Shown piece by piece: positions 33,569 to 42,938 of a DNA stretch of 64,000 nt (position 1 is its first letter; every line of letters begins with the position of its first letter). Under the pieces are notes generated by a model. That model was not told the DNA's origin. It worked only from the letters and a program-made list of their open reading frames with translations, and ran no database searches. The DNA comes from Agelas oroides (lineage: Eukaryota; Porifera; Demospongiae; Agelasida; Agelasidae), in assembly GCA_949130485.1 (NCBI GenBank), contig OX422184.1, positions 15,958,324 through 16,022,323 of the forward strand, in the 5' to 3' direction. The translations under genes and the position numbers were made by a program.

Positions 33569-34484
33569 ATGGAGATCTGGGGAGCGGGACAAATCGATTC
33601 GGCTTCTACTAGGGTGTCCTTTGGACCCGTTGGTGGTTCTGCGTCTGTCGTAGCTGAGGCGGGTAGTGTGTCTGCGAAAGTGACAGCCCCGGGCCTCCAG
33701 CAGCACTCCTCGGGAAAAGTAAGTAAATTGATAAACCTGGCCGGCCATAGACCATGTGTGCATGTACAAACAATGTGTTCTTGATAGAGTGTGTGTATAT
33801 AATTGGAATGGCCTTACATGTCTATAGCCACTTGTCTGTAACTAGTAATTTTATGAACTGGTTATTACCTGCCAGTATCTTTCATTATAGGACGACGATG
33901 TTCTTATGTATGAACCAGGGCACGCCTTTCAATATGCACTGAAATTGATCAACCCTTTACGCTTGAGTGAATACAAAACTGTCAACATCCAAGGTGCAAA
34001 GCATTGTAGCAGCCTACAAGAGCTGCAAGATTTCATTGGCGTCAATCTTCCAAATTCTATTAGTCGGCCAGATTTTAGTATTGTCGAAATGGGCTACATA
34101 GAGGCAGGTCATGGAGCTAAAGGAAGGAAGGTCTGGCTGTTTGACGATGATGACGTCAAGCAAATGTACAAGTGTAACCAGACGAAAAAGAAGATATTGC
34201 TCTGGTGTTATACCGAAGAAACGAGGAAGAAGACAGTGCAGAAACAAACTAGCTCAGACAAAGATAAAGCGTCAGGGCAAAAGTCCAATTATGAGTCACA
34301 GTTAAAGAAATCGGAAGAGGTTGAAGGACTATGCCAGCAGTTGAAAGAAAAGCATGGTAGTAAGTATAAGCCTGAGCAGATACGAACCTGGGCGCACATG
34401 TTTCATGTTGGGACGCATGACACACTGGAGGAACCCCCTGACAAGCCATTTTTTCGTGGAGTGGGCCCAAAAAGACCTCGATAA
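33569..34484 (+). CDS. Spliced gene of unknown function carried by the Tc1-type element
   Basis: Exon 1 (33569-33718) starts with ATG after CCGGTGAC and ends at the donor AAA/GTAAGT. Exon 2 (33891-34484) follows an acceptor TTTCATTATAG in phase 0. The joined reading gives about 247 residues. The N-terminus is Gly/Ser/Val-rich. The second exon begins DDDVLMYEPGHAFQYALKL and includes PDFSIVEMGYIEAGHGAKGR, KVWLFDDDDVKQMY, a Lys-rich stretch, and a block with EKHGSKYKPEQIRTWAHM. After 34484 homologous-looking sequence continues in other frames (KRVNVRSELIDQLKKC, stop, ELVESGAITQDTFQDLQGT, to about 34672). The present stop may therefore be due to a frameshift and the intact protein about 60 residues longer. 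I recall similar proteins as multi-copy, unannotated families in sponges and corals, but know no function. The coiled basic stretch could bind nucleic acid, which is speculation. Confidence 0.6.
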
Positions 34485-34965
34485 GGATCAAAAACCATTC
34501 ACCCGAGAGGAAGAAAGCTGTTTCAGGATCCCTGTCACCAGGCAAGCGAGTGAACGTCCGTAGTGAACTAATAGATCAGTTGAAAAAATGTTAGGAACTG
34601 GTAGAATCAGGGGCCATAACACAGGACACATTCCAAGATCTGCAAGGTACTATACTCAAGGATATTAACCTCCTCTGGACAGAAAGCTAGCCCAAACCAT
34701 ATTACTCTTGTTTCAGTTTAAACAGTTAATCAAACCTTTCTTTGGATATTTGATGCATCTTAGTTTACATTCTTTGTTTGTTGTTTTTTTTTGTGACTTT
34801 GATCATGACATTGAGGATAAATATAAATGGAGATTCATTAATATGCAAACAGTTGAGAATTATTCTGTGATAAATGAAAGTAAGAAAAATGAACACTGCG
34901 AGATAAAAGATGACTGCAGCATGATGACACTTGAGTACAACACGTACATGCACTGTAAATATACC

Positions 34966-35978
34966 CTAGTACCCGGCATGTCTAATCCAACCAGAACATT
35001 GTTCTTGTGTGACACTGTTAAATGCAGCTTCAAGTAATGGAATCGGGTCTTGCATTGATTGTAAAACTTCATCATGATTCTTTAAGTAGTACTTAATGTA
35101 GCTAAACATTTCCTCTGCTGGATTAAAATCAGGGCTATATGGAGGAAGGAAAAAATGTAGAATGCCTGCTTCATCCAGAAGTTCTGACACCTCCTGAACA
35201 TGGTGAACAGAACAGTTGTCCAACACTAAAATGGACCGTGTATTCTCACCATCAAATGGTTAAATTTCTGCAATCAGTTTTCCTCGAATAAAATCCACAA
35301 ACTTGCTCCCATCCACAGTTCCCTTGGTCAATTCTAATGCAATTACACCATCAGCAGATAGTGCTGTAATGGCAGATATACGCTGTCCACGGTGCAGGAA
35401 TCTGTGGTAAACTGGATACTCACCCCTCAGTGCATACCCACACCTCCTTATTTGATCCTTCTTGTTGCACCCGGTTTCATCCCCCAGACAAACTTATCTG
35501 GAGAAAACCATTGGACTTCTGCCATAAAATCTCCACGATAGACACTCGATCTTTGCAGAGCAATCTGCTGAACCTTCTTCCTGGTCAGCCCATTCCTGTG
35601 GATGATCCGACAAATGGTTGGGGGAGAAACCTGCACACCAGTGATCCTCAAGACCGTTTGGCAAACCTCTGACAGGTACAAGGTAGGTGCATCCAAGAGC
35701 AATCCAATGACAAGTAGCTCTTGCTGTTCAGTCAGTATTCTCTTGCCTTCTCCCTCTGGGACTTTAGGGCTAACATCACCTGTTTCTTCAAACTTTTTGT
35801 AAACACTGTGAGCTGTGCTTATTGAGATGTTGAGATTTCTAGCGATATGTCTGAACGAGAGCTCCATTCCAGCTCTCTGCCATACAATGCGCCAGCGGAG
35901 ATCGTTTGAATAGGGCGCCTTTCTGCCTGGCTCAGCTGACAAACAGGTAGCCATGGTTACCACCGTTACGACTTGCAA
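34966..35978 (-). pseudogene. Tc1/IS630-type DDE transposase, frameshifted
   Basis: The start is near 35978 (an ATG at 35952 is also possible). The N-terminal part has a helix-turn-helix DNA-binding region (FRHIARNLNISISTAHSVYK and SPPTICRIIHRNGLTRKK). The catalytic part has the first Asp in the frame reading DETGCNKKDQIRRCGYALRG, the second in VLDNCSVHHV and the Glu in PPYSPDFNPAEEMFSYIK. The second Asp and the Glu are separated by 34 residues, the DD34E spacing of Tc1 elements. The frame changes just before the first catalytic Asp (about 35480), and an in-frame stop follows KLIAEI (about 35262). The open frame ends with WIRHAGY. It cut and joined the element's ends when intact. This copy is inactive. 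Confidence 0.88.
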
Positions 35979-36539
35979 GGCTCACGTGTATTTGTCGGTC
36001 TTCTGGGCTGGGCACTCGCAATTAGCCTACGTTACGCAACTACCGCACGCAACGCCGCGGGCGTTCGAACGCAATTGAAATCTACAGTAAACTCTCCCCC
36101 TCCTTAGCGGGGAGAGCCTGGGAACGAGGCTATATAGTTGCATGACAGATCGGTACATTCGAAAATCACGCTAACTACCGGTGTCTGCGTGAAATGGGGA
36201 CCCCCCAATTTGGGGACCCCAGTCCCCATATCCCTAGTGATATGGGGACGGGGGGGGGGGCCCCATATCACTAGGGATCTGGGGACCCCCGGTCCCCAGA
36301 ACTCTGGTGATATGGGGATCCTTCAGTGATTTAGGGACCCCTATGGTTTGTGTTCTATACGCAATTGGAAAAGACGTTATAAGAACAAATTAACAAGTCG
36401 TATATATGCAAGAGTAAAAATATGCTTATGCAATAGTATGTACAAGTAAAGAACAACAATATTATCATTAAAGAATATTAGTATGCTGCCGATTATTCTC
36501 CTCCTCTCCTCCGCACTTTCGACCACCAAGCGAGGTTTC

Positions 36540-37346
36540 TCACTCCCTTTTCCGCCAATGTAGTATAAACGTCCTCCGTCCGCTGAATTTGCTACGCTTC
36601 CTTAGCCCATGCTTGTAGAGTTTATCAGCATGAGATGGGTAGCCTCGTTCCCAGGCTCTCCCCTCGCCCCGACGAAAAATATAAACGGAGGGAGAGAGCC
36701 TGGGAGCGATTCGCACGTGATATCGCGGCACGACGACTTTGCACTAACCATTAAATAACCTGAAACGTCACTCACGTGAAGACCGCGAAGTAGCCGCGAA
36801 GTACTCTCAGCTCAGGAGTTTGTTACTACAACTCGTTTATTGTTGTGTAGCTATGTTGGAGCTTTAAAATGTGGTTGTGAGTTTATTTTGTACGCCAGAG
36901 TGTAGCGCTAGCCAACTAAAGTCTTTCTTCATAGCCTCGTAGCAATTTTTTTTAAAGCGGAACATGGTAACAGTAAATAGGCAAAGTTTTTCCTACGTAC
37001 TGGGTACTTCTCCGCCGTCGCTGCTGTTTGACCCGTGCCGAGGTCTCACCGATGCAGTCACAGCTCACTTATTTCAGTAGTATATCGTAGCTGTTCGAGT
37101 CAGCCAATCACGTGGCTGCATAATTGCGTCACGACTTTTGTAATCATTGCTGTGACGTCTACGTGCCGCGGTATCACGTGCGAATCGGTCCCAGGCTCTC
37201 TCCCTCCGTTTATATTTTTCGTCGGGGCGAGGGGAGAGCCTGGGAACGAGGCTATGAGATGGGTATGTCTTGTGGACAACGTAGTCATAAATTTCGCTGA
37301 ACGCTTTTGCCGCATCTTCCTCAACTTTCACGTCTTCCTTCGCCAT
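36540..37346 (-). pseudogene. Integrase N-terminal remnant in Ginger-like element 1, split by a MITE
   Basis: ATG at 37346 opens a peptide beginning MAKEDVKVEEDAAKAF and continuing through EIYDYVVHKTYPSH to the MITE boundary at 37254. Beyond the MITE (36639 downward) the same frame resumes with ADKLYKHGLRKRSKFS. A one-base shift then gives DGGRLYYIGGKG. The pattern 'YP ... K ... LR ... F ... DG-LYY' is like the zinc-binding (H2C2-type) region at the N-terminus of GIN-type integrases. The 9-bp duplication TGAGATGGG explains the overlap. It is non-functional. Confidence 0.6.
36640..37254. mobile_element. Foldback MITE with 9-bp target duplication
   Basis: Termini TAGCCTCGTTCCCAGGCTCT and complement, with arms of about 100 bp (36640-36740 and 37157-37254), are flanked by exact TGAGATGGG (36631-36639 and 37255-37263). 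Nine-base duplications are typical of Mutator-like elements. Each arm is itself partly palindromic (CCAGGCTCTCCCCTCGCCCC .. GGGAGAGAGCCTGGGA). Shorter relatives with the TAGYCTCGTKCCCAG end occur at 5301, 7790, 41970, 42060 and 49871. Confidence 0.85.
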
Positions 37347-37662
37347 GCTAACAACTTTAGGTGTTGTTGTGCTCTGCTTCTCGTTTTATAATTATCACTG
37401 ATGGCGTACCCTTCTGATCAATGATCGTCAAGGTCTAGCGCCCGATGTCTACGAACAGGTAGGTCCGTGTCTTCTGGGGTCCCCAAAACGCTGAGGGGGT
37501 CCCTATATCACTAGCGAAATGGGGCTGGGGGGGTCCCCATATCACTAGGGATATGTGGACGGGGGTCCCCATATCACGGGGGTCCCCATATCGCGCTTAC
37601 ACCGGTAGTAACTTACTCGCTTACCTGGCAAACTGACCGCTGTACACCCCGGAGAATGGCTT

Positions 37663-38139
37663 TCAAGGCGCTATTAAACGCCAAGGCGGCCCTTTCTTAT
37701 AGGCTTTGCTCAAGCCTTCTTTGCGCTTATTGTTAAAACTAGGAATACGCATGATGCCTCGCGCTGAAGAATATCCGGAAATACGCAAGTAGATATCCGT
37801 TGTAACCACGTGTAGCGTGTAGGTGCTAGGTGCTGGAGACGAGATAGAGCGATGAAGATGGCAAAGCGGTCGTCTGAAGGAAGTGAGCGTAGTGTCATGC
37901 GAGTATCTGTCAGACTCTTTCTCCTTTGCCTTACTCTCTTCTGATGCAGTGTCCCTTCTTCGCTCTCTAGCACGATCACGCTTTGACTGCTTCTGCTCCA
38001 TTTCGGCTCTCGGACGATCTTTTTCACACGTCGATCGCCTTCTGCTCCTACCAGTACCATGTGGCCCCTGCTCCGTTTCGGCTCTCGCACGCGCACTATC
38101 TTTCAATCGCCTCCTGGTCGGACCAGTACCACGTGGCTA
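37663..38139 (-). CDS. Possible Arg/Glu-rich coding exon, unrecognised
   Basis: A minus-strand frame has two in-frame copies of a roughly 27-residue motif: GTG-x-x-RRR followed by KD-x-x-RA-x-AE-x-EQ. A charged run (SKRDRARERRRDTASEESKA) and SDRYSHDTTLTSF follow. A weak acceptor (CTACTAG at about 38140) precedes it. The repeated, frame-preserving pattern favours real coding sequence, like Arg/Ser- or Arg/Glu-rich nuclear proteins. No start codon, donor or partner exon is clear, and after about 37850 the frame looks random. It could also be a chance frame in duplicated sequence. Confidence 0.3.
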
Positions 38140-38189
38140 GTAGTCTGGGGATGAGACCACAGAAACCGCGTCCACGCAATTAAAGTGTG

Positions 38190-38226
38190 ACGGATATATA
38201 TATATACATACATACATACATACAAA
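38190..38226. repeat. (TA)n(CATA)n microsatellite
   Basis: TATATATATATA followed by CATACATACATACATACA. Confidence 0.9.
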
Positions 38227-38490
38227 CGCGAGCTGACTACACTGCGCGATTAGTAGCCTCGCGCTAAGGCGCTCGGCAAAAACTGCCAGAACGAGCTCCT
38301 ACTAAAACACGGCGACGTGTACTGTCGATAATAACGCAACTACGTGCGTGGGCACATCGACGATCCGCCTACGCCCAATTAAGTCCTCTCTACCTTCTCT
38401 CTACCCTCTTCACTCACGTGATGAATTATTCCAGGCCCTCTACCGCTTTTCCACACTGCAAGCGACGGGAACGAGGCTAGTTCTCTACTG

Positions 38491-38826
38491 TATAGCGGGT
38501 ATTTTTCGCGGGTGTGTAATTTCGCGCGTTTTTTCGTCGTCGAGTGGAATCCGCGAAAAAGTGGCCCACGAAAATTTGTGACTTGCACCCACGTATGCGC
38601 ATTCTACAGACAGTTGTGTACTTAGAACATGTCGCTGCTAAAGTGGCTATTCTACGAAGACTCCGAAAACTGATGCTGTCGGCGTCTAGTCTCGCGCGAG
38701 ACAGCTGCGAGAGAACTCCGCGCCACCGACGAGTGCGTCCATAACTACACTGCACACTTGACAAAGGTCTTCGTTGCAGGCATTTCTGGTACAAAACGAA
38801 ACTCGCGAAACTGAATACCCGCTATA
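38491..38826. mobile_element. MITE with TATAGCGGGTATT ends
   Basis: A 336-bp element has inverted ends TATAGCGGGTATT / AATACCCGCTATA. The outer TA may be the target duplication, which would suit Tc1/mariner or pogo-type MITEs. No coding sequence. Confidence 0.7.
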
Positions 38827-39063
38827 GATGGTTTTCATGGGGCGTGGCTTCACTTCCGGAGGGCAAAAGTCGGTGTCTGGGTTTAGTGCAGCTGCGTAGA
38901 AAATACAGGCTAATACGTGCTACATCGAGTCCTTACCATTAGTACTGAAAGATAAAAGAAGCTGCTTCTCTCAAGGTGAAAGGTCCGCTGTACAGCTGCC
39001 TCTTGATCGTGCGTTTGCCCTCCGGAAGTGGGACGCTTAATTGACATTTGGAAACCATCTATA
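38823..39063. mobile_element. Foldback MITE abutting the previous one
   Basis: A 241-bp element has ends TATAGATGGTTT / AAACCATCTATA and inner inverted segments CACTTCCGGAGGGCAAA / TTTGCCCTCCGGAAGTG. It shares its first TATA with the preceding MITE, so one inserted at the end of the other. Confidence 0.7.
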
Positions 39064-39191
39064 AGGTACATGATTACAGCGTATACAGTATGGCACATAT
39101 TGCCCTGTTAGCACCTTTGATCCGCCCACACAACGAGCTACAACTAGTTATAATAACCACAACTAACGCCTCCTGACCAGGTATAAGCATA

Positions 39192-39354
39192 CATAACCAT
39201 CAATAACCATATGTGACAGTCCTGTGTAACGTGCCCGGCCAGGTCCGGCCTTCGCTACGCCACTGGGTACGGCGCTTTAACGCGATCGAAATACGCGACC
39301 AAATAACCTTCGATTTCTACACAGGACTGTCACATATGGTTATTGATGGTTATG
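39192..39354. repeat. Foldback with perfect 37-bp arms
   Basis: 39192-39228 and 39318-39354 are exact inverted copies (starting CATAACCATCAATAACCATA), separated by about 90 bp. The loop contains TACGGCGCTTTAACGCGATC, which recurs in diverged form at 39603-39640. Confidence 0.85.
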
Positions 39355-39494
39355 TTTAGCTCGTGCCCGGCCAAAGCACCATGTTCGTCCCGCTCATGTC
39401 ACGCGATTTTGCGCGAAGTGCGCGCGAGCGCTAGACTCCCTAGAGAGCGTACAGCAGGTGCCCGGCCAATACCAATGACCTGGCTACGCCACTG

Positions 39495-39606
39495 GCCGTA
39501 CCGCTGAACTTCCGTTAAGGGCGGGGCTTATATGCGGTTCGTAGATGCGTGATTATCTCCATGAAGCACGTATGAGCCCCGCCCTTAACGGAAGTTCAGC
39601 AATACG
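39495..39606. repeat. Foldback with about 32-bp arms
   Basis: Arms containing CTGAACTTCCGTTAAGGGCG (left) and its complement (right, 39577-39599) are separated by about 45 bp. It lies in a cluster of foldbacks from 38.5 to 39.6 kb. Confidence 0.8.
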
Positions 39607-40271
39607 GCGCTTCGAACGCGGCGATGCGATCGAATGACGCGCGCGATGGAATAACCTTCAATTTCTACACGAGACTGCAACATGTATAACTAGGGGAATG
39701 TAGAACATTGTGGGGCGAGCGTGAGCAAGCAATGCACTACAGCATTGACTGTTATGTAGCTAAGGCTTTACTGCCAGTGAAGTTATCAAATCACAGCACA
39801 CAGGCCATTCATGCATGGCATGTAGCTAAAACGAGGTTTGCAACTCTGTTGTCTACAAAAGTGTCATGGTTGCAGAGAAGAGCTTTTCAAAGCATGGGCA
39901 TGGGGTAGTACCACACAACAGAGCCATTTGTCCTACGCAGCTACTCTGGTTGTTGCAGTTATAGGCTAAGTCAGAACACAGTCTGGCACAAGACTTGAGG
40001 CATCTTTGAGAAATAGTAGAGGGAAGTCACCACGCATCAGCTATGGAGCAAAATCTCTTCCGCCTATTGCATTCGGTAAGCTGCATGAGCCTTTCTACAC
40101 AACTGTTAGCCCTTGTACACTTACTGAGTAGGTGCTACGCTCCAGCTGCCTATCCCGAATGTCGTCGCCAAAACACAACTGCTATCTCTCGTACAATAGA
40201 TGCGCACGCTCCAGCTGTCATTCCTGGCTACCTTTCATGTCGTCATAACAAGCTCACCCAGAGTATAAGTA
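39607..40271. other. No gene seen
   Basis: Contains at 39673-39716 a segment (TATAACTAGGGGAATG .. GTGGGGCGAGCGTGAGC) that also ends the repeat at 59772-60240. Otherwise unremarkable. Confidence 0.4.
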
Positions 40272-40586
40272 CAGTGGCGTAGCCAGGATATCGCCGATGT
40301 TAGGGCACAGCATGGGCACACTACATTTGTACGAAATTCTGCGTGAAGTGCAGAAGCATTTAGGGGGTCTAGGGCATGCTCTCCCCAGAAAATGTTTGGA
40401 ATTTCACAGCCACCCAGGTCAATTCTGAGGCCATACGTATCGTGCTGCAGTATATGTCAACTATACGGCAAAATTGCGACGACGGGATCAGCGCCGATAG
40501 TTCGCATGCATACATGCACTGGAGGAGCACGGCCTCTATTTGCTAGGGCACGTGCCTCAGTGTGCCCCAGCCTGGCTACGCCACTG
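40272..40586. mobile_element. hAT-type MITE with 8-bp target duplication
   Basis: A 315-bp element has ends CAGTGGCGTAGCCAGG / CCTGGCTACGCCACTG flanked by exact TATAAGTA (40264-40271 and 40587-40594). CA-starting ends and 8-bp duplications are the hAT signature. Single terminal fragments of the same kind (CTACGCCACTGG) occur near 39252 and 39482. Confidence 0.92.
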
Positions 40587-40703
40587 TATAAGTATCAAGT
40601 TGAAAGAAAATTTTACTTACACTCCGCATGCGGCCCGCGGCTATCGTGTTAAATTACAGCGTTAAGAATATACGGAACGACGTATACGACAGAAAATAAT
40701 TAC

Positions 40704-42321
40704 ATATCAGAGAGTCGGTAGACTCTCTATGTAGGGATGGCGCCGACGCGCAATATATGCAATACTTAAGCAAAAGCCGTATAACTTCACCACAAACACG
40801 CTAAAAGCTTATTTAAGCGCCCAGGCTTCCTCTTTGAGTGCCATTGTGATCAGCAAGACTCATATAAGTGGCCAAAAGCCACGCGGAAAACAGCTAAACG
40901 CAAAAGTGTGCGGTAGCGAAAGTGCCATTTTTGTTATTCTTTGTTTCTTTCGTCAACCAAAATATCTTGAGAATGGCTTAACTACTCACCGTGGTTGTAG
41001 CACAAAAATGATCCATACCTCAGCGCGAAGTGCTCCTGATCCCTAGCTTCTCCGTAGCTCCAGTTCAACTTTCACAAGCTGCTCACAGCACTGCCCAGCT
41101 GCTATCCGTTGCGTAGGACGCCATTTTCTAATGTTGTACGCATGCGCAAACGTAGTTTCGTTCCCAGACCAAAGACCACGGTCATTGGTCTAGGAACGAG
41201 ATTAGTGCACACGCGTTCGCCAGTAAGCACGGGGTCGGAAAGGTTCATGGACACCAAGTAGGTAAGGCGCTGCATTCAGTTGCTTACTTATAGCTACACT
41301 AAAAGATACTCATAACTTTAGTAAAGCTGGGATGGTCACAGATTTGCTGGTCAGTTGTCGTGATCAGCTCAGTAGGAAATCTGCTTCACAAAGCGGGCTA
41401 AAAATCTGGTGGAGAGTGGTTGGCTCTACATCGGATTCCAACTGGCATATTACATGCTTGAAACCACTACTAATCTGTCAATGCTGTTTCAAGTTCTAAG
41501 GCTGTGGTTACACTTGAAAGAAATATTCTTCATGATGCTTAGGTCTAACTGTAACTGAGTGAAAAAGGAAAGAAACAAGAATATAAAAACATTAAAAATG
41601 TAAAAAGATGTAGGGATGGCATGCCAAAAAGTATGCAAACAAGGTAGGGATGATGCATGCAAGCAAAGGTCAACATATTGGCAAAGTCCCATCCCTACAT
41701 CTTTTTCACACTGCAGTTAGACAGCATGCATGTTTTAGAGCTGAATCTGCACCCATCCATGCAGTTATTAATGCTGTGCATGAGTACTTGAGTTTTGCAC
41801 ACTAATCAGTCTGCAGCCCACTCAAGCTCAGTGTCTAGGTTGTATCAGAGGCATGTAACAAGGGTGCTACTGTCACTACAAGTAGTATCTTGGCAGTAAA
41901 GCTACTTGGTAGCTATCTTATAGCTACCTATGAGGCAAACATACCTATACAGCTGCAAATAATATTAGCCTCGTTCCTAGGCCAGGTGGGAGGAGGAAGG
42001 TGGCCTTGGGATGAGGCTAAAACCACGCTTTTACAACACTTACATAATGCTGGATCATACTAGCCTCATTCCCAGGCCATGTGGGAGGAGCTAGGAAGTT
42101 GCCTGAGAACGAGGCTACAGCCATGAACTGCCAGTAAAGGTTGGGGTGTACTTATGCTACGTTTTAGGAAGGCCCCCTGACTGCAGTGTGAAAAAGATGT
42201 AGGGATGGGGCTTTGCCAATATGTTGACCTTTGCTTGCATGCATCATCCCTACCTTGTTTGCATACTTTTTGGCATGCCATCCCTACATCTTTTTACATT
42301 TTTAATGTTTTTATATTCTTG
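40704..42321 (+). repeat. 1.6-kb repeat family, copy 3
   Basis: Same layout as copies 1 and 2, with inverted arms at about 41580-41716 and 42181-42319. Both arms carry this copy's variants (GATGCATGCAAGCAAAGG, AACATATTGGCAAAG). The exon-like segment of copies 1 and 2 is strongly diverged here, although its donor survives as GTGAGTAGTT. Two TAGCCTCG foldbacks lie between the arms (about 41968-42020 and 42060-42118). Confidence 0.85.
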
Positions 42322-42896
42322 TATATATATATATACATATGAAAAATCGCAATGGAACTCACTAGTGTGGGGCTCGCTCACGCTCGCCACAACTACCCAA
42401 AAACCCAGTCATATAACCTCCCATAACCTGGTATACCCATAACAGAGTAAACAAAATTGATTCCCTGGCATCCCATCATGTCACGAGTATAACATGTCAC
42501 CCCTTATAACCATGCACAAAACTCAAACTCAGTGATGTATTTTGTTATACCCGCATGCATGTGACAGTGGAAATATCACCTTGGAGCAAAGGAGGGGAGT
42601 AGAGTACAGCACAATCAATAACCTGTACTTAATTAAAAGCATGCACTTGCACTGCAGGCAGGTACAACATGCACTCAAAAGATGGATACTCCTATATTTG
42701 CTGCATTAACTCCAATTGAGTTATTGGGAATTGGATGTCACCATTTGTTAATAGAGTTAATAATTATATACCCTGGAAAATTATATTCAATGGAAACTCC
42801 ATGGTGCTGCATAATCTTATTAGATACTTCACAATTGCTTCACCTGCTGTAATTCATGAAAAGATATTGTATTATACTGTAGTGGACTACTTCCAA

Positions 42897-42938
42897 AGGC
42901 ATAATTTTGGCATTGCATGCAATGCCAAAATTATGCCT
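42897..42938. repeat. Perfect 42-bp palindrome
   Basis: AGGCATAATTTTGGCATTGC and its complement meet around a central TGCATGCA with no loop. It could form a cruciform, or be the centre of a lost foldback element. Confidence 0.95.

Larger units (their letters stand above)
33230..36087. mobile_element. Tc1/mariner-type transposon with transposase and a second convergent gene
   Basis: A 2858-bp element is bounded by TA on both sides. It has inverted ends of about 95-100 bp starting CTGTAGATTTCAATTGCG and running through AACGCCCGCGGCGTTGCGTG to CCCAGCCCAGAAGACC. The two ends are nearly identical (one substitution and a 2-base indel by eye). The left end contains an extra tandem copy of about 55 bp (33262-33372). 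Inside are a DDE transposase on the minus strand (35978-34966) and a spliced gene on the plus strand (33569-34484), transcribed toward each other. A second gene is not usual for Tc1-type elements. Confidence 0.85.
36182..37601. mobile_element. Ginger-like element 1, CCGG target duplication
   Basis: A 1420-bp element lies between CCGG (36178-36181) and CCGG (37602-37605). Its ends begin TGTCTGCGTGAAATGGGGAC (left) and TGTAAGCGCGATATGGGGAC (right, complement). Subterminal repeats of a GGTCCCCATATCACTAGGG-type unit fill about 36195-36350 and 37475-37590. A minus-strand integrase remnant starts at 37346. A 615-bp foldback MITE (36640-37254) is inserted in that remnant. TGT termini and 4-bp duplications are what I recall for Ginger transposons, DNA elements with a retroviral-type integrase. 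Confidence 0.8.
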
